From Frankia nepalensis (lineage in GTDB: Bacteria > Actinomycetota > Actinomycetes > Frankiales > Frankiaceae): a stretch of 33,228 bases of DNA. The position numbers and the translations under genes are program-made. This document shows positions 24,238 to 33,028 of the stretch, piece by piece. The stretch is taken from assembly GCF_016786325.1 (NCBI RefSeq), contig NZ_JADWYU010000175.1, positions 1-33,228 on the forward strand, read 5' to 3'. Every line of letters starts with the position of its first letter. Within the stretch, counting starts at the first letter, position 1. A model generated the notes under the pieces. The model was not told where the DNA came from and ran no database searches. It worked only from the letters and a program-made list of their open reading frames with translations.

Positions 24238-25687
24238 CGGCGCCGTCCTGGGCGCCGACCTGAGCCGTCCACTCGACGCCATATTCATCAACGCCCCACT
24301 GCGCGACTACAGCCGCCGGCCCCGGGTGAACGACTTCACCCTGCCAGTCCTGGGAATGGCCTACATCGCCACCTACGCGGCCACTCAAGGCTTCAACGTC
24401 GGAGTTCTTGATGCCGAAGCACTGGGCCTCGGCATCGGGGAAACCCACCAGCTCGTCAACCACCTCGGGCCACGCTGGGCCGGCTTCAACCTGCTCGCCC
24501 CGACCTACGAGATAAGCGCGCAGATCGCCGCCGGCCTCGACCCGGACATCATGGTCATGGTCGGTGGCCACCAGGCCAAGGCCATGCCCGACACCGTCAT
24601 CACCGACCCCCGCTTCGCGGCGCTGGAAGCCCTGGTGCTCGGCGAAGGGGAAACCCGGGTAGCGGAACTGCTCCGGGACAGGAAGTCTCGCGCCGACCTA
24701 CCCGGCGTGATGTGGCTCGATCCCATCCTGCGCAAGCCCGTCACCGGCGGCAGGCCCGGAGCCGGCCACCACCTCGCCCCAGACGTAGACCACCTGCCCT
24801 TCGTCGACCGTCGCTTCCTGGTCAACGACCCGTACACGGCCCCGGACGGCAGGACGGAGGCCAACATGGTCGGCGCCCGCGGCTGCCCCTACGACTGCTC
24901 CTTCTGTGGCGCCGCCGTCAGCGCCAACCCGGACATCACCATCCGCACCCGCACCCCCGCCGGCATCATCGCCGAGATGGAGGCGCTGCACGCCGCCCAC
25001 GACGTGACTGCCTTCCGCTTCGTCGACGACCTCTTCCTCGGCTACGAACGGTTCATCCGCCGGTGCATGGATGCCTTCACCGCCGCCGACCTCGGCGACC
25101 GCTTCGTCTGGGACGCCACCGGCCGGATCAACATCCTGCACCGGGCCGACGACGCCCTCCTTGATCTGCTTGCCGCCAACGGCCTGCGGGAAGTCGCCCT
25201 CGGCGTCGAGTCCGGCAGCGAACGGCTCCTCACCTACATGGGCAAGCGGATCAACCCCGCCATGACCCGCTCCGTGGTAGACCGCCTCACCAAGCGCGGG
25301 ATCAGCGTCAAGGGCTACTTCATCCTCGGCTTCCCCACCGAGACCCGCGAGGAGCTGGCCGCCACCGTCCACCACATCCGGGAGCTATGGGAGGCGGCGG
25401 ACCGTCATCCGGGAGACTTCCGGGCCTCCGTCTTCGAGTTCCGCCCCTACCCCGGCACTCCAGAATGGGACCGCCTCGTCGCCACCGGCCGCTACCAGCC
25501 CACGCAGCTGCTCGCCTACACCGCCGTAGACCTCACCGCAGGCGGCCTCGACGACGCCATGCGCGGCCGGGACGAGTTCAACTTCTCGGTCAACCTCCAG
25601 TTCGGCGAGGCCACCGTGGACGAGGTACGCGCCGCCCTGGTGACGCTGTCCCGCGAGCAGCACGCCCGTTCCAGCAGCCGCCGATGA
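24221..25687 (+). CDS. B12-binding domain radical SAM protein
   Basis: A 488-residue enzyme. Residues ~18-155 form a Rossmann-like cobalamin-binding domain (LPVLGMAYIATYA, MVMVGGHQAKAMP, LGEGE) that lacks the DxHxxG base-on histidine motif, as is common in this class. The radical SAM domain starts with GARGCPYDCSFCG, giving the CxxxCxxC cluster ligands C222, C226 and C229, then GVESGSERLL and KGYFILGFPTET, typical of class B methylases and related ring-forming enzymes. No SPASM cysteine-rich tail is seen, so it is not an FxsB-type peptide enzyme. ATG 24221 has GGGGATCG upstream and overlaps the glycosylase gene by 17 bp; its stop overlaps the next gene as ATGA. It probably methylates or rearranges an unactivated carbon; the substrate is unknown. 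Confidence 0.88.
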   Translation: METSDDGAVLGADLSRPLDAIFINAPLRDYSRRPRVNDFTLPVLGMAYIATYAATQGFNVGVLDAEALGLGIGETHQLVNHLGPRWAGFNLLAPTYEISAQIAAGLDPDIMVMVGGHQAKAMPDTVITDPRFAALEALVLGEGETRVAELLRDRKSRADLPGVMWLDPILRKPVTGGRPGAGHHLAPDVDHLPFVDRRFLVNDPYTAPDGRTEANMVGARGCPYDCSFCGAAVSANPDITIRTRTPAGIIAEMEALHAAHDVTAFRFVDDLFLGYERFIRRCMDAFTAADLGDRFVWDATGRINILHRADDALLDLLAANGLREVALGVESGSERLLTYMGKRINPAMTRSVVDRLTKRGISVKGYFILGFPTETREELAATVHHIRELWEAADRHPGDFRASVFEFRPYPGTPEWDRLVATGRYQPTQLLAYTAVDLTAGGLDDAMRGRDEFNFSVNLQFGEATVDEVRAALVTLSREQHARSSSRR

Positions 25688-26313
25688 ACACCGGCTTCTT
25701 CCTCGCCATCGACGGGCCCAGCGGCGTCGGCAAGAGCACCGTCACAGCAGCCCTGGCCCGACAACTCGCCGGCCAAGGCCTGCCCGTGCTCGCTACCAGG
25801 GAACCGACCGCGAGCCCGCTCGGAGATCTCGCCCGATTCAGCACGAACCACTACCAGGGGATCACCCTGGCCTGCCTGGTCGCGGCCGACCGCTACCAGC
25901 ACCTCGAGACCGAGATCCGCCCAGCACTGGCCACCGGCGCCATCGTCGTGTGTGACCGCTACGTGGCCTCATCCCTGGTGCTCCAAGGCCTCGACGGCGT
26001 ACCGGCCGACTTCCTATGGACGCTGGTAGCCGCGGCCGACCGACCCGACCTGACCGTGATCCTCACGGGCGACCCCGCCCGCTCCCGCGAACGGGCCGCC
26101 CGGCGCGGCCTCTACAGCCGGTTCCACCACGGCGGCCCCGAAGCCGGCACAGCCGAGACCGAGGCATACCGGACCGTCGCCGCCGAACTTGAAGCCGCCG
26201 GCTACGCCATCCTGGTGCAGGACATCGGGACTCAGACAGCCGAGGAGGTGACCGCCGCGCTGGCCGCGTCCGTGCTCGCCCGACTGGACGGCACCCGCAC
26301 CGCGCCCTCCTGA
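25684..26313 (+). CDS. dTMP kinase-like nucleotide kinase
   Basis: A 209-residue P-loop kinase of the thymidylate kinase family. P-loop GPSGVGKS is at 11-18, REPTASP matches the REPGGT substrate loop in part, CDRYVASSLVLQG is the conserved DRY segment, and RRGLYSRF lies in the lid. It would phosphorylate a nucleoside monophosphate using ATP. The REPTASP change from the usual REPGGT hints at altered substrate choice. It is coupled by ATGA to the radical SAM gene, so it is unlikely to be the chromosomal housekeeping tmk. Together with the glycosylase and radical SAM genes it suggests a pathway acting on a nucleotide. Its 3' end overlaps the convergent CYTH gene by 82 bp. Confidence 0.88.
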   Translation: MNTGFFLAIDGPSGVGKSTVTAALARQLAGQGLPVLATREPTASPLGDLARFSTNHYQGITLACLVAADRYQHLETEIRPALATGAIVVCDRYVASSLVLQGLDGVPADFLWTLVAAADRPDLTVILTGDPARSRERAARRGLYSRFHHGGPEAGTAETEAYRTVAAELEAAGYAILVQDIGTQTAEEVTAALAASVLARLDGTRTAPS

Positions 26314-26840
26314 GCTGCCCGGACGAGCGAGTCATACGTCTCCGCGGTACGCACAGCCTCGATTCCCAGTGAGGTTACAAACGCCGCCAGTTCATCCTGA
26401 ACAGCGGCGGCCGGCTCGCCGTCCGGCACCATCCGCTCCAGCTCCAAGAAAGTCCCGACACCTTCAACCTCATCCAGGCACAGCGCCACGTCGCCATGCC
26501 GCCCGGTCCGCCGAGACTTCGCGACACGCACCGTAGCCCAGTAACCCATGCGCAGGATAGCCTCGTGCATCTGCCGACGATCGAGGACCTCGGTCTCGTA
26601 TTCCAGACAGTCCTGGGCGTTCACGCCAGGCTGCTTGAGCGCGAACCAGTGACGACCATCCACCGTACGCAGCCGCAAGAAAGACACGCCAAGCTTGCTG
26701 CCACCAAAGGACCAGCCCACTGGGGCAAAAGCCTGATCATCCTGGTACACAGCCTCCCCGAAATGAACACCCCACGCCCGTAGAGCGGCGATGACCGCGT
26801 CCACGTCCGCCACCGAGTATTTAACCTCAACCTCGCGCAC
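26232..26840 (-). CDS. CYTH-domain protein (CyaB/class IV adenylate cyclase-like)
   Basis: About 202 residues. It begins with the CYTH hallmark EVEVKYSV and continues through the tunnel-fold strands: VYQDDQAF, a LRLRTVDGRHWFALKQPG segment, EYETEVLDRR, and FLELERMV with the acidic pair that binds metal. CYTH proteins act on triphosphates: class IV adenylate cyclases, thiamine triphosphatases and inorganic triphosphatases. The exact substrate cannot be told. I choose GTG 26840, preceded by GGGAGG and giving the normal family N-terminus; in-frame ATGs at 26861 and 26939 would add unrelated residues. The last ~27 residues are encoded antisense to the dTMP kinase-like gene. It may join the same nucleotide-linked pathway, by position only. 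Confidence 0.85.
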   Translation of the reverse strand: MREVEVKYSVADVDAVIAALRAWGVHFGEAVYQDDQAFAPVGWSFGGSKLGVSFLRLRTVDGRHWFALKQPGVNAQDCLEYETEVLDRRQMHEAILRMGYWATVRVAKSRRTGRHGDVALCLDEVEGVGTFLELERMVPDGEPAAAVQDELAAFVTSLGIEAVRTAETYDSLVRAAQEGAVRVPSSRASTDAASAAVTSSAV

Positions 26841-27084
26841 AACGCCTCCCAATGGAACCATGCAGCAATGGACATCATGGTAGTGCGAAGGCCGCCAGCT
26901 CAAGCAACGGGGTGACACAACCCGGCAAGCGACATACACCCTCCGCGTTCATTGTCGACGCATTCACGCGACCACGAAGCGACTCACACCGTGATACAGG
27001 TGTGGGACGTCTTCGCCGCTGGCGTGCCGGATCGCGAGTTCGACCGCGAGCCTCCTCGCTCGTTCGCGTCGAGCCGGGCGGTCG

Positions 27085-27519
27085 TCACTGTGGAAGGTGG
27101 CTGCGCCGTTGCGCACCGGCAGGCCAGACGATCTCTACCTTCAGGTCCCTGGACCTGGCGGACTCGACGACGGCGGCGGTGCCTCCCTGGTCAGCGGGGG
27201 CGCGGCCGTCCCAGACGGCGATGAGCAGGTCGATGGAGCCGAGGAGCGCTTCGTTCGCGGCTTCGTAGGCCGCGCGGTCAGACTCGTCGGGCGGCATGAC
27301 CCGCACATGGACGGCGCGGCTGACGAGGCTGTCGAACAGATCGGCGTGATCTGGTTTGACCTTGCGCTGCCGGTAGTCGGCGGCAGGCAAGATCACCTCC
27401 AGGTCCCCGCCGAGATCGAGCACCACCTCAGCGAAGATGCTGTCGGCACCGGCCGCGATGCAGCTGATCCCCGTGAGGCCGTCCGCGGTGTGCGGGGCGA
27501 GGGCTTCGGCGAGGCCGCG
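27085..27519 (-). pseudogene. 3' fragment of a SLOG-like Rossmann nucleotide-binding protein
   Basis: In one frame from about 27519 to the stop at 27085, ~144 residues read as the body of a SLOG-like family: GLTGISCIAAGADSIFAEVV, LEVILPAADYR, AYEAANEALLGSIDLLIAVW and GGTAAVVESAR, then EIVWPAGA. The usual first ~20 residues and a start codon are missing: directly upstream, in another frame, a GNAT 5' fragment takes over. These proteins bind a nucleotide or nucleotide-derived signal. The fragment could only be translated by an internal start (GTG 27426 gives a 113-residue piece), so I treat it as a broken gene. Confidence 0.65.
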
Positions 27520-27683
27520 AGGACAAGTCGTCGGATGGTGTCGGCCCGCTGCGAGCGAGGTTCGGTCGGGGGCGCGCCGTAGAAGGTGTCGAGCTCGTTC
27601 ATGAGATCGGCGATGGCTTCGGCGTCGGCCGCGGTCGCTCGCTCCACGATGATCGTCACTGCTGGAAGTCTAGGGCGTGTCAT
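27520..27683 (-). pseudogene. 5' fragment of a GNAT acetyltransferase gene
   Basis: From ATG 27683 about 55 residues match the start of a GNAT N-acetyltransferase (VTIIVERATAADAEAIADLM, then NELDTFYG). The acetyl-CoA-binding motif A that should follow is absent; the reading frame continues into SLOG-coding sequence in the wrong frame and ends at 27393. The ATG overlaps a TGA as ATGA; that stop closes a ~28-residue stretch (ERAADLAHPAVRDLHELLAP) which looks like the tail of another lost gene. Confidence 0.6.
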
Positions 27684-27759
27684 GCCGGCGTCGGGGCGAG
27701 CAGCTCGTGCAGGTCCCGGACGGCAGGATGGGCCAGGTCGGCGGCACGCTCTGGCCGGC

Positions 27760-28284
27760 TCAGCTGTCGCGAGCCAAGGCGTCGAGCACGGGACGCCACA
27801 TGAACGTTGCCGTGCCCTCGGGTGGTTGGATCACGTTGGTGGGTAAAACTGTGAATCCGAAAGCTGCCAGCTCCCCGAGGGCCCGCGCGAATGCGGGATG
27901 CGCGGCAAGCGTCGCCTTTACATAGGGGGCGACCACCACCGGGACGCGAAGGCCGACGGCCTCGTTGACAACGCCCAGCGCAGCACTGTCATTGATCCCT
28001 GCCGCGCACTTGTTGATCGTGTTGAAGGTAGCTGGTACCATCGCGACGGCGTCGGCCGGCGGCAGTTTCGGCTCGTCAGGGCGCCGCGCTCGCGCGCGAA
28101 CGGGTTGACCGGTTGCCTCGGCGAGTACAGCGACGTCCAGCCACTCGGCCGCGGACGGGGTCGGGATGACGCATACCGACCAGCCATCCGACTGGGCAAG
28201 GCGGACAAGCTCCTCGATCCGCTTGGCGGGCGGCGCCGCGCAGGCCACGACATGCAGGACAGGCGCCTGTGCTCGGCTTGCCAT
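27760..28284 (-). CDS. Flavoprotein (phosphopantothenoylcysteine decarboxylase-like fold)
   Basis: A 174-residue HFCD-type flavoprotein. The N-terminal VLHVVACAAPPAKRIEELV is the first strand and FMN-phosphate loop, PTPSAAEWL follows, and PADAVAMVPATFNTINKCAAG with its PATFNTxNK segment is the FMN-binding signature of this actinobacterial subgroup. ATG 28284 overlaps the last base of the preceding regulator's stop (TGATG), so it is co-translated with it. PPC-decarboxylase-like enzymes perform flavin-dependent decarboxylation or redox steps; the substrate here is unknown. The pairing of this flavoprotein with an XRE-TPR regulator suggests the regulator controls or uses it. Confidence 0.85.
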   Translation of the reverse strand: MASRAQAPVLHVVACAAPPAKRIEELVRLAQSDGWSVCVIPTPSAAEWLDVAVLAEATGQPVRARARRPDEPKLPPADAVAMVPATFNTINKCAAGINDSAALGVVNEAVGLRVPVVVAPYVKATLAAHPAFARALGELAAFGFTVLPTNVIQPPEGTATFMWRPVLDALARDS

Positions 28285-29153
28285 CAGGCGGCGATGCCGG
28301 CCTGTTTGGCGGCGGCGCGCAGCACGGAGACCGTCGAGCCTTGCGCCCGCCCGAGCAGCGTCGAGCACACCGTTCTGGCCGCGGTGTCGTATCGAAGCAT
28401 TTGTGGGGCGCGATGTGCGACGTCGAGGATGTGCACGGTCGCGGTGGCGTCCTCGCCAAGGCTGGCGTGCGCGCGGGCCAGGTCGATCTGGACGCGGACG
28501 CGTCTGCCGATCAGCGGCGCCGGCAGCAGCCGGGTGTCAATGCGTTCGGCGACGTGGATTGCCTGCATCGGGTCGTCGAGGGTCACCGCGGCGAGGGTGT
28601 GGATGGCGACGTTGGTCGGGCCGAAAGCCGTCCAGAGCCGGTTATCGTCACGGCCGAGAGCGTGTGCCTGGTCGGCCGCGGCGGCGAACTGTTGCCGGGC
28701 CTGCGCCAGCCCACCGCAGCGGGTGGAAATCATCGCGCCGAGAAGGTGGAGGCTTCCGCGCGCGGAGATCAGGTCGGGTTCGTCCTGTACCCCGTCACGG
28801 CGCAGGGCGTCGAGCGCCGTCGTGATGACCTGATCGGCGTCGGCGAGCCGGCCGGTGTCGTGGAAGACGCAGGCGATCTGACGCCGGAGGGTGGCAACGA
28901 GAACAGGGGCGTCCGCGGCGAGCGCGGCCTGCTGGCCGCGGTCCGCAGCAATCCAGGCGAGGTCGTGGTCGCCGGTCCTGGTCGCGAGTTTCGCGGCGGC
29001 GAGGTAGAGAACCGCCTGGGTTCGGTACAGCGCGCGCCGGCCGCGTTCGAGGTCCGAGACATGGGACTTACCGCAGTGCGCCTGGCGCGCGAGCTCCCGG
29101 ATCGACATCGATCCCCGCAGCCGACGCAGCGCCTGCCCGAAGGTCTCCACCAC
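28284..29153 (-). CDS. XRE-family HTH regulator with TPR-like tail, apparently shortened
   Basis: A 289-residue regulator. Residues ~5-40 are an XRE HTH (FGQALRRLRGSMSIRELARQ, then GKSHVSDLERGRR). Directly after it, at ALYRTQAVLYLAAAKLATRT, the protein enters the helical-repeat region typical of actinomycete XRE-TPR regulators; in most relatives I know a region of 100 residues or more lies between. This suggests an internal in-frame deletion or a compact subfamily. The rest (ARGSLHLLGAMIS..., AIHVAERIDTRLLPAPLIG..., ARTVCSTLLGRAQ) is continuous and intact-looking. It is the first gene of a two-gene unit with the flavoprotein (stop/start TGATG). A ligand-sensing role for the helical region is inferred. 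Confidence 0.8.
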   Translation of the reverse strand: MVETFGQALRRLRGSMSIRELARQAHCGKSHVSDLERGRRALYRTQAVLYLAAAKLATRTGDHDLAWIAADRGQQAALAADAPVLVATLRRQIACVFHDTGRLADADQVITTALDALRRDGVQDEPDLISARGSLHLLGAMISTRCGGLAQARQQFAAAADQAHALGRDDNRLWTAFGPTNVAIHTLAAVTLDDPMQAIHVAERIDTRLLPAPLIGRRVRVQIDLARAHASLGEDATATVHILDVAHRAPQMLRYDTAARTVCSTLLGRAQGSTVSVLRAAAKQAGIAA

Positions 29154-29266
29154 GCCATCATCATCCCAACGTCACTCGACGGACAGCCGTAAACCGCAGG
29201 CCCGGCGCCAAATGCTGGGCACTACGACGAACGCCGCATGCCGGCTGGAACCCCACGGTCCTTGTC

Positions 29267-32200
29267 TCACGAAATGTCGGGTCGGAGCATTCGGGTGCGG
29301 CGCGCGTTGGCCATGGCGGGTGTCTGGACATAGGAATTGCCGACTGGGAGCTGTTCGAGATCTTCCGACAGCTCTTTACCGGCGCGTGTACGCAGAAAGC
29401 CAGCGGCTTTGCGGGACTGCGGATAGTTGGTTCGGAATACTATTTTGGTGCCCGCGTTGGCGAGGACGTCGGGATGGAAGTCGTCGACGCCCTGGCTGGC
29501 AACGATGACGGCAACGCCGAACTTGCGACCCTCTTTCATCAGCTTCGGCAGTGTGGCGTCCTTGGCAAGTCGGTGCGCCTCGTCTAGGACAATGGCTAGG
29601 CGCAGCTCTGCGGTCTGACCCCATGAGAACATGTCTCGATAGACCTTGCGGAGCAGGAAGGCGCCGGCTGCGACCTGGGCCTGCTCGACCTCGGCAAAGC
29701 CATGCAGGTCGACAACAAGGCCGTCACGGATGAGTTCCTGGACGGAGACTCCAGTGTGATCCGTGAACAGACCGTACTCAAGGAGCGGGCGACAGCGGGC
29801 AAGCACGTTCTGCACGCCGCGCTCCTTCTCCAGTGTGACGATATGATCGCGGACCTCATCGATGGCCGGGATCCCAGACGGGGCGGGGCCGCCATGGCCA
29901 TGGTTCTCGTAGGCTCGCACCAGCGCCTCGTAGAAGACGTCACGCTGAATGTCGCCAAGGCCGCATACGTAGCCAAAGATTTCGGCTATCGAGGTGGCGT
30001 TGATCCGGTAGGCGAACCTGCCACCGCCGTCGGTGAGTTCGAAGGGCGAGAACGGCAACCCGTCGGCGGCGTCATAGACCCGCAGCGATGGCGGCCTGCG
30101 GGCGTCTACGCCGAACTGGCCGTGGAAGTCGATGACCAGCGCTGGCAGGCCCTCGGTGGCTGCGCCCTGCAGCAGCCGGATGGTCGTCTCGGACTTGCCC
30201 TGGCCGGGGATGCCGAGGATGAACAGGTGCGGACTGCCGCTAGTGCTGGCCTCCCAGACCACGTCCTCCTCGGGCGGCAGAGTGCGGCCGAGAAGAACCC
30301 GTACGGTCTCCGGCAGACCTGGTGGTGTCTCCGGCGTCGCGGCATGCATGGACGCCACGGGCTCGACCGGCATCGACGTCAGCGCGGTTCCGGGAGGAGT
30401 TGGCGCTGCCGTTGGCACCGGGGTACCACCTAGGACCGGGACGGTGGCGGGCGCCAGCGGCTGGGCAGGTGGCGTTGTGGAAGGGGGCACGACAGTACGC
30501 GGCTGTGGCGTGCTGGCACCTGGGGGCAGTGGCACGGCGGCGTCAACCGCATCGCTGGTGGCAGCTAGGTCGGCGGCGCCGAGCGCGCTGGCGGTCAGTG
30601 TGCGGATCCGGATGCCGTCGACGTCGAAGTCGGCGGCGCCGTCGGCCTGGAGTACGACGATGTAGCCGCTGCCCCGGGACTCGACGGCGAGCCCTGTGTG
30701 GTCGAGCCGCTCGATGGCCTCGGTCGCGCGGCTAAGCTCCAGGTCGCTGTTGATCAAACCTCGCCGGTTGGCCCGACGCAGGTAGAAGCGCAGTAGCGAC
30801 GCGAGTCGAGCGCGCTGCAACGGCCGGTCGATCCTTGCAGGTTCGGTGAAAAACAGCGTTTCGACGAGCTCGGTAGTGCGCCGCACCTGGCTGGCGATGT
30901 CACGGGCCAGATCCTCGCTGCCGAGCATTCCGCGTGACTTGACCTCGACCGCCTCGATACTGACCCTCCGCCCCGACGGAAAGCGGACCAGCAGCAAGTC
31001 GCAACGCCGCGCCCGCTGCTGGCTGGCCTGCGACTGGCGCTGCGCGCGGACACCGAACAGCTCGGGGTGGGCGTCGACGGGGATGACGATGGTGTTGTCG
31101 AGCTCGCGGCGCCGGCGCAGATGCGCGACGACGGCGGCGAGTGCCACGGCCTCCTTCGCCTGGTTGTTGTCCTTGGTCGCGGCGAGGACCAGGCGGCCGG
31201 AGACGAGGAGCAGCTCGTCGATCACCGACGAGACCGACTCGTCGGGCCGAGTGAACCCGAGCTCGATCATCGCCTTGTGGAACATCTTCTCCACGTCGGC
31301 GCGGTGCGCGGTGGTGATCGCCATCTGGTGGCCGAGGCCATCCAGGAACTCCGGGGCGTAGTCGAGGACGTAGCGCCGGCCGGCGCCGGTGCGCGCTGCC
31401 GGGTCGTCGAAAGCCTCCAGGCCGAGGAACCGGTCGAGGACGACGACCCAGTCCGCGCGCTCGTGGGCGATGTCGAGGACGCGGGCGGTCGTCCCGGTGA
31501 CCTCCATGCGAACCCGGGCAAGTGGCGGCTCACCGGTTCCTACCGGCCGCTCGACCGCGTCGGGGACAGGCAACGACGACAGTGCCTCTTTGGGGAGCAC
31601 GACCGTCGCCTCCAGGTCGACCGGGCCGCCTGGCTCGACCGGGCCGCTGGCTGCCGACGAGCTAGTCAGGCCGGAGGTGCCAGCGACGACCAGGGCGCTG
31701 ACGGCCTCCGCGAACCGGCGGTGTACCTCGGTGACCTCGGCGCCCTTGGTGGCGGGGAAGTCGACGCCCGTGACCCAGCCGCCGGCGTCGCGTTCGGTGA
31801 CCGGCCGGGTGATAAGTCCGTGAAAGGAGACGCTGCCGGCCGTCGCCGGCGGGCCGACGACCAGCTCGGGGCGGCTGACGTCCGTGAGCACCGCGAGGTG
31901 GGCGTCCTGCGCGGTGTCGATCGCGGCCAGCTGAGCGGCGGACAGTTCCAGCTCCGGGTCGAGGAAACCGCGGCCGCGGCGGGTACGCGACCGACTCTCC
32001 AGCAGCTCGCGCTGCAGCTCGCGCAGACCGGGCAGCGGGTTCGTCTCGGAGGCGCCCTCGCCGAACGCCTGGATGTGCAGATGTGGTGGCAGCGTGCTCT
32101 CGGTATCGCCGGCCGCCTCTTCCTCGTGGTCGGTGGTGACGATCCGCAAGGCTTCGGCGAGGAACGCGCCATTACCGGGATTCGTCGCGAGCATGCGCAG

Positions 32201-32848
32201 CCGGGTTGGCTGTTGGTGGGTCTCGCGATAGAGCCCGATGCGGTCGGCGAGCCGGGCGGCGGGCACCTCGCCCACGCTGGCATCCGTGGCCGGCAGGCCG
32301 AGCGCGGCGATGATCTCGCTCGTCGCGGTCGCCGGATCGGGCTCGTGGACCGGAAGGTACAGGCCGTGCAGCAACCGCAGATTCTGGGCGAACACGTAGG
32401 GCACGCCATCGTCGTCCGGAATAAGGAAGGGAAGCTGGGCCGGGCTGAGCCGGGCGAGCAGCTCGAGGTCGAGCTGGGCGGCGCGCTCCTTTGCCGGCAT
32501 GGCGCGCAGCTCGCGGCGCCATCCCTCCAAGGTGGCCCAGTACGCGGTGTACCAGGCGACTCGCAGCGGATGGGTCGGCAGCACGACGAGGGCATCGACT
32601 GGGTCGCGCCGGCCGAGGTCGACGCGGAGCCGAAGCGTGTCGAGCGAGGTGAACGCGCGCAGGTCGTCGACGCTGGCGGCGTCGCGTCCTCGCAGGACCC
32701 GGCTGTAGGTGGACGTGTACCTGCTCGCGGCCCCGGCAAGGGCCTCGTCGAAGTCCGCCACCTCGACGAGGCCGCGGCCGGTCTGGGCACGGACCGCCTC
32801 GAAGAAGTCCCGGCGCGCCGTGCCGAAGGCCCGGCCGGCGACGCTCAC
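29267..32848 (-). CDS. HerA/DptH-like (DUF87) ATPase with PD-(D/E)XK-like motif, 5'-truncated
   Basis: At least 1193 residues from the first possible start (GTG 32848). The C-terminal ~350 residues are a HerA-type translocase: Walker A GIPGQGKS (~877), ALVIDFHGQFG, Walker B LAIVLDEAHRL (~1083), then VIVASQGVDDF and KIVFRTNYPQSRK. A Pro/Thr-rich linker precedes it. Around 620-640, CDLLLV...IEAVEVKSRG has the D...ExK spacing of a PD-(D/E)XK nuclease. This layout resembles DptH-type restriction ATPases and other HerA-nuclease defence proteins. Family-like sequence (GGRYTATVAAGQLLTADRA) continues upstream of 32848 to an in-frame TGA near 32965 without a start codon, so the natural 5' part is missing, probably through the adjacent IS. 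It is likely a non-functional or rearranged defence gene. No partner defence genes are visible. Confidence 0.78.
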   Translation of the reverse strand: MSVAGRAFGTARRDFFEAVRAQTGRGLVEVADFDEALAGAASRYTSTYSRVLRGRDAASVDDLRAFTSLDTLRLRVDLGRRDPVDALVVLPTHPLRVAWYTAYWATLEGWRRELRAMPAKERAAQLDLELLARLSPAQLPFLIPDDDGVPYVFAQNLRLLHGLYLPVHEPDPATATSEIIAALGLPATDASVGEVPAARLADRIGLYRETHQQPTRLRMLATNPGNGAFLAEALRIVTTDHEEEAAGDTESTLPPHLHIQAFGEGASETNPLPGLRELQRELLESRSRTRRGRGFLDPELELSAAQLAAIDTAQDAHLAVLTDVSRPELVVGPPATAGSVSFHGLITRPVTERDAGGWVTGVDFPATKGAEVTEVHRRFAEAVSALVVAGTSGLTSSSAASGPVEPGGPVDLEATVVLPKEALSSLPVPDAVERPVGTGEPPLARVRMEVTGTTARVLDIAHERADWVVVLDRFLGLEAFDDPAARTGAGRRYVLDYAPEFLDGLGHQMAITTAHRADVEKMFHKAMIELGFTRPDESVSSVIDELLLVSGRLVLAATKDNNQAKEAVALAAVVAHLRRRRELDNTIVIPVDAHPELFGVRAQRQSQASQQRARRCDLLLVRFPSGRRVSIEAVEVKSRGMLGSEDLARDIASQVRRTTELVETLFFTEPARIDRPLQRARLASLLRFYLRRANRRGLINSDLELSRATEAIERLDHTGLAVESRGSGYIVVLQADGAADFDVDGIRIRTLTASALGAADLAATSDAVDAAVPLPPGASTPQPRTVVPPSTTPPAQPLAPATVPVLGGTPVPTAAPTPPGTALTSMPVEPVASMHAATPETPPGLPETVRVLLGRTLPPEEDVVWEASTSGSPHLFILGIPGQGKSETTIRLLQGAATEGLPALVIDFHGQFGVDARRPPSLRVYDAADGLPFSPFELTDGGGRFAYRINATSIAEIFGYVCGLGDIQRDVFYEALVRAYENHGHGGPAPSGIPAIDEVRDHIVTLEKERGVQNVLARCRPLLEYGLFTDHTGVSVQELIRDGLVVDLHGFAEVEQAQVAAGAFLLRKVYRDMFSWGQTAELRLAIVLDEAHRLAKDATLPKLMKEGRKFGVAVIVASQGVDDFHPDVLANAGTKIVFRTNYPQSRKAAGFLRTRAGKELSEDLEQLPVGNSYVQTPAMANARRTRMLRPDIS

Positions 32849-32961
32849 CCACTCGGGGTCCGTCGAGATGGCGCGGTCCGCCGTGAGGAGCTGGCCCGCC
32901 GCGACGGTCGCCGTGTACCGGCCGCCGGTCTCGGGTGACGCGAGGGCTCTCGCCCCTATCC

Positions 32962-33001
32962 GTCAAGATTACTTGAGACAAGCTATGCCTAGTATCTTGT
33001 G
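32962..33001. mobile_element. Probable left end of an IS3-family element
   Basis: This short stretch is clearly less GC-rich than everything around it and separates the truncated HerA-like frame from the transposase start. It contains several CAAG/CTTG inverted short words. It is where the IS terminus and target junction should be; the exact boundary needs the other IS end. Confidence 0.4.
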
Positions 33002-33028
33002 ACCAGGGCGGGTTGGGAGAGGAAGATC

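Noticed and set aside
25684-26313. Housekeeping thymidylate kinase (tmk)
   Set aside because: It is translationally coupled to a B12-radical SAM gene in an accessory region and its REPTASP loop differs from REPGGT, so I do not assign the tmk symbol.
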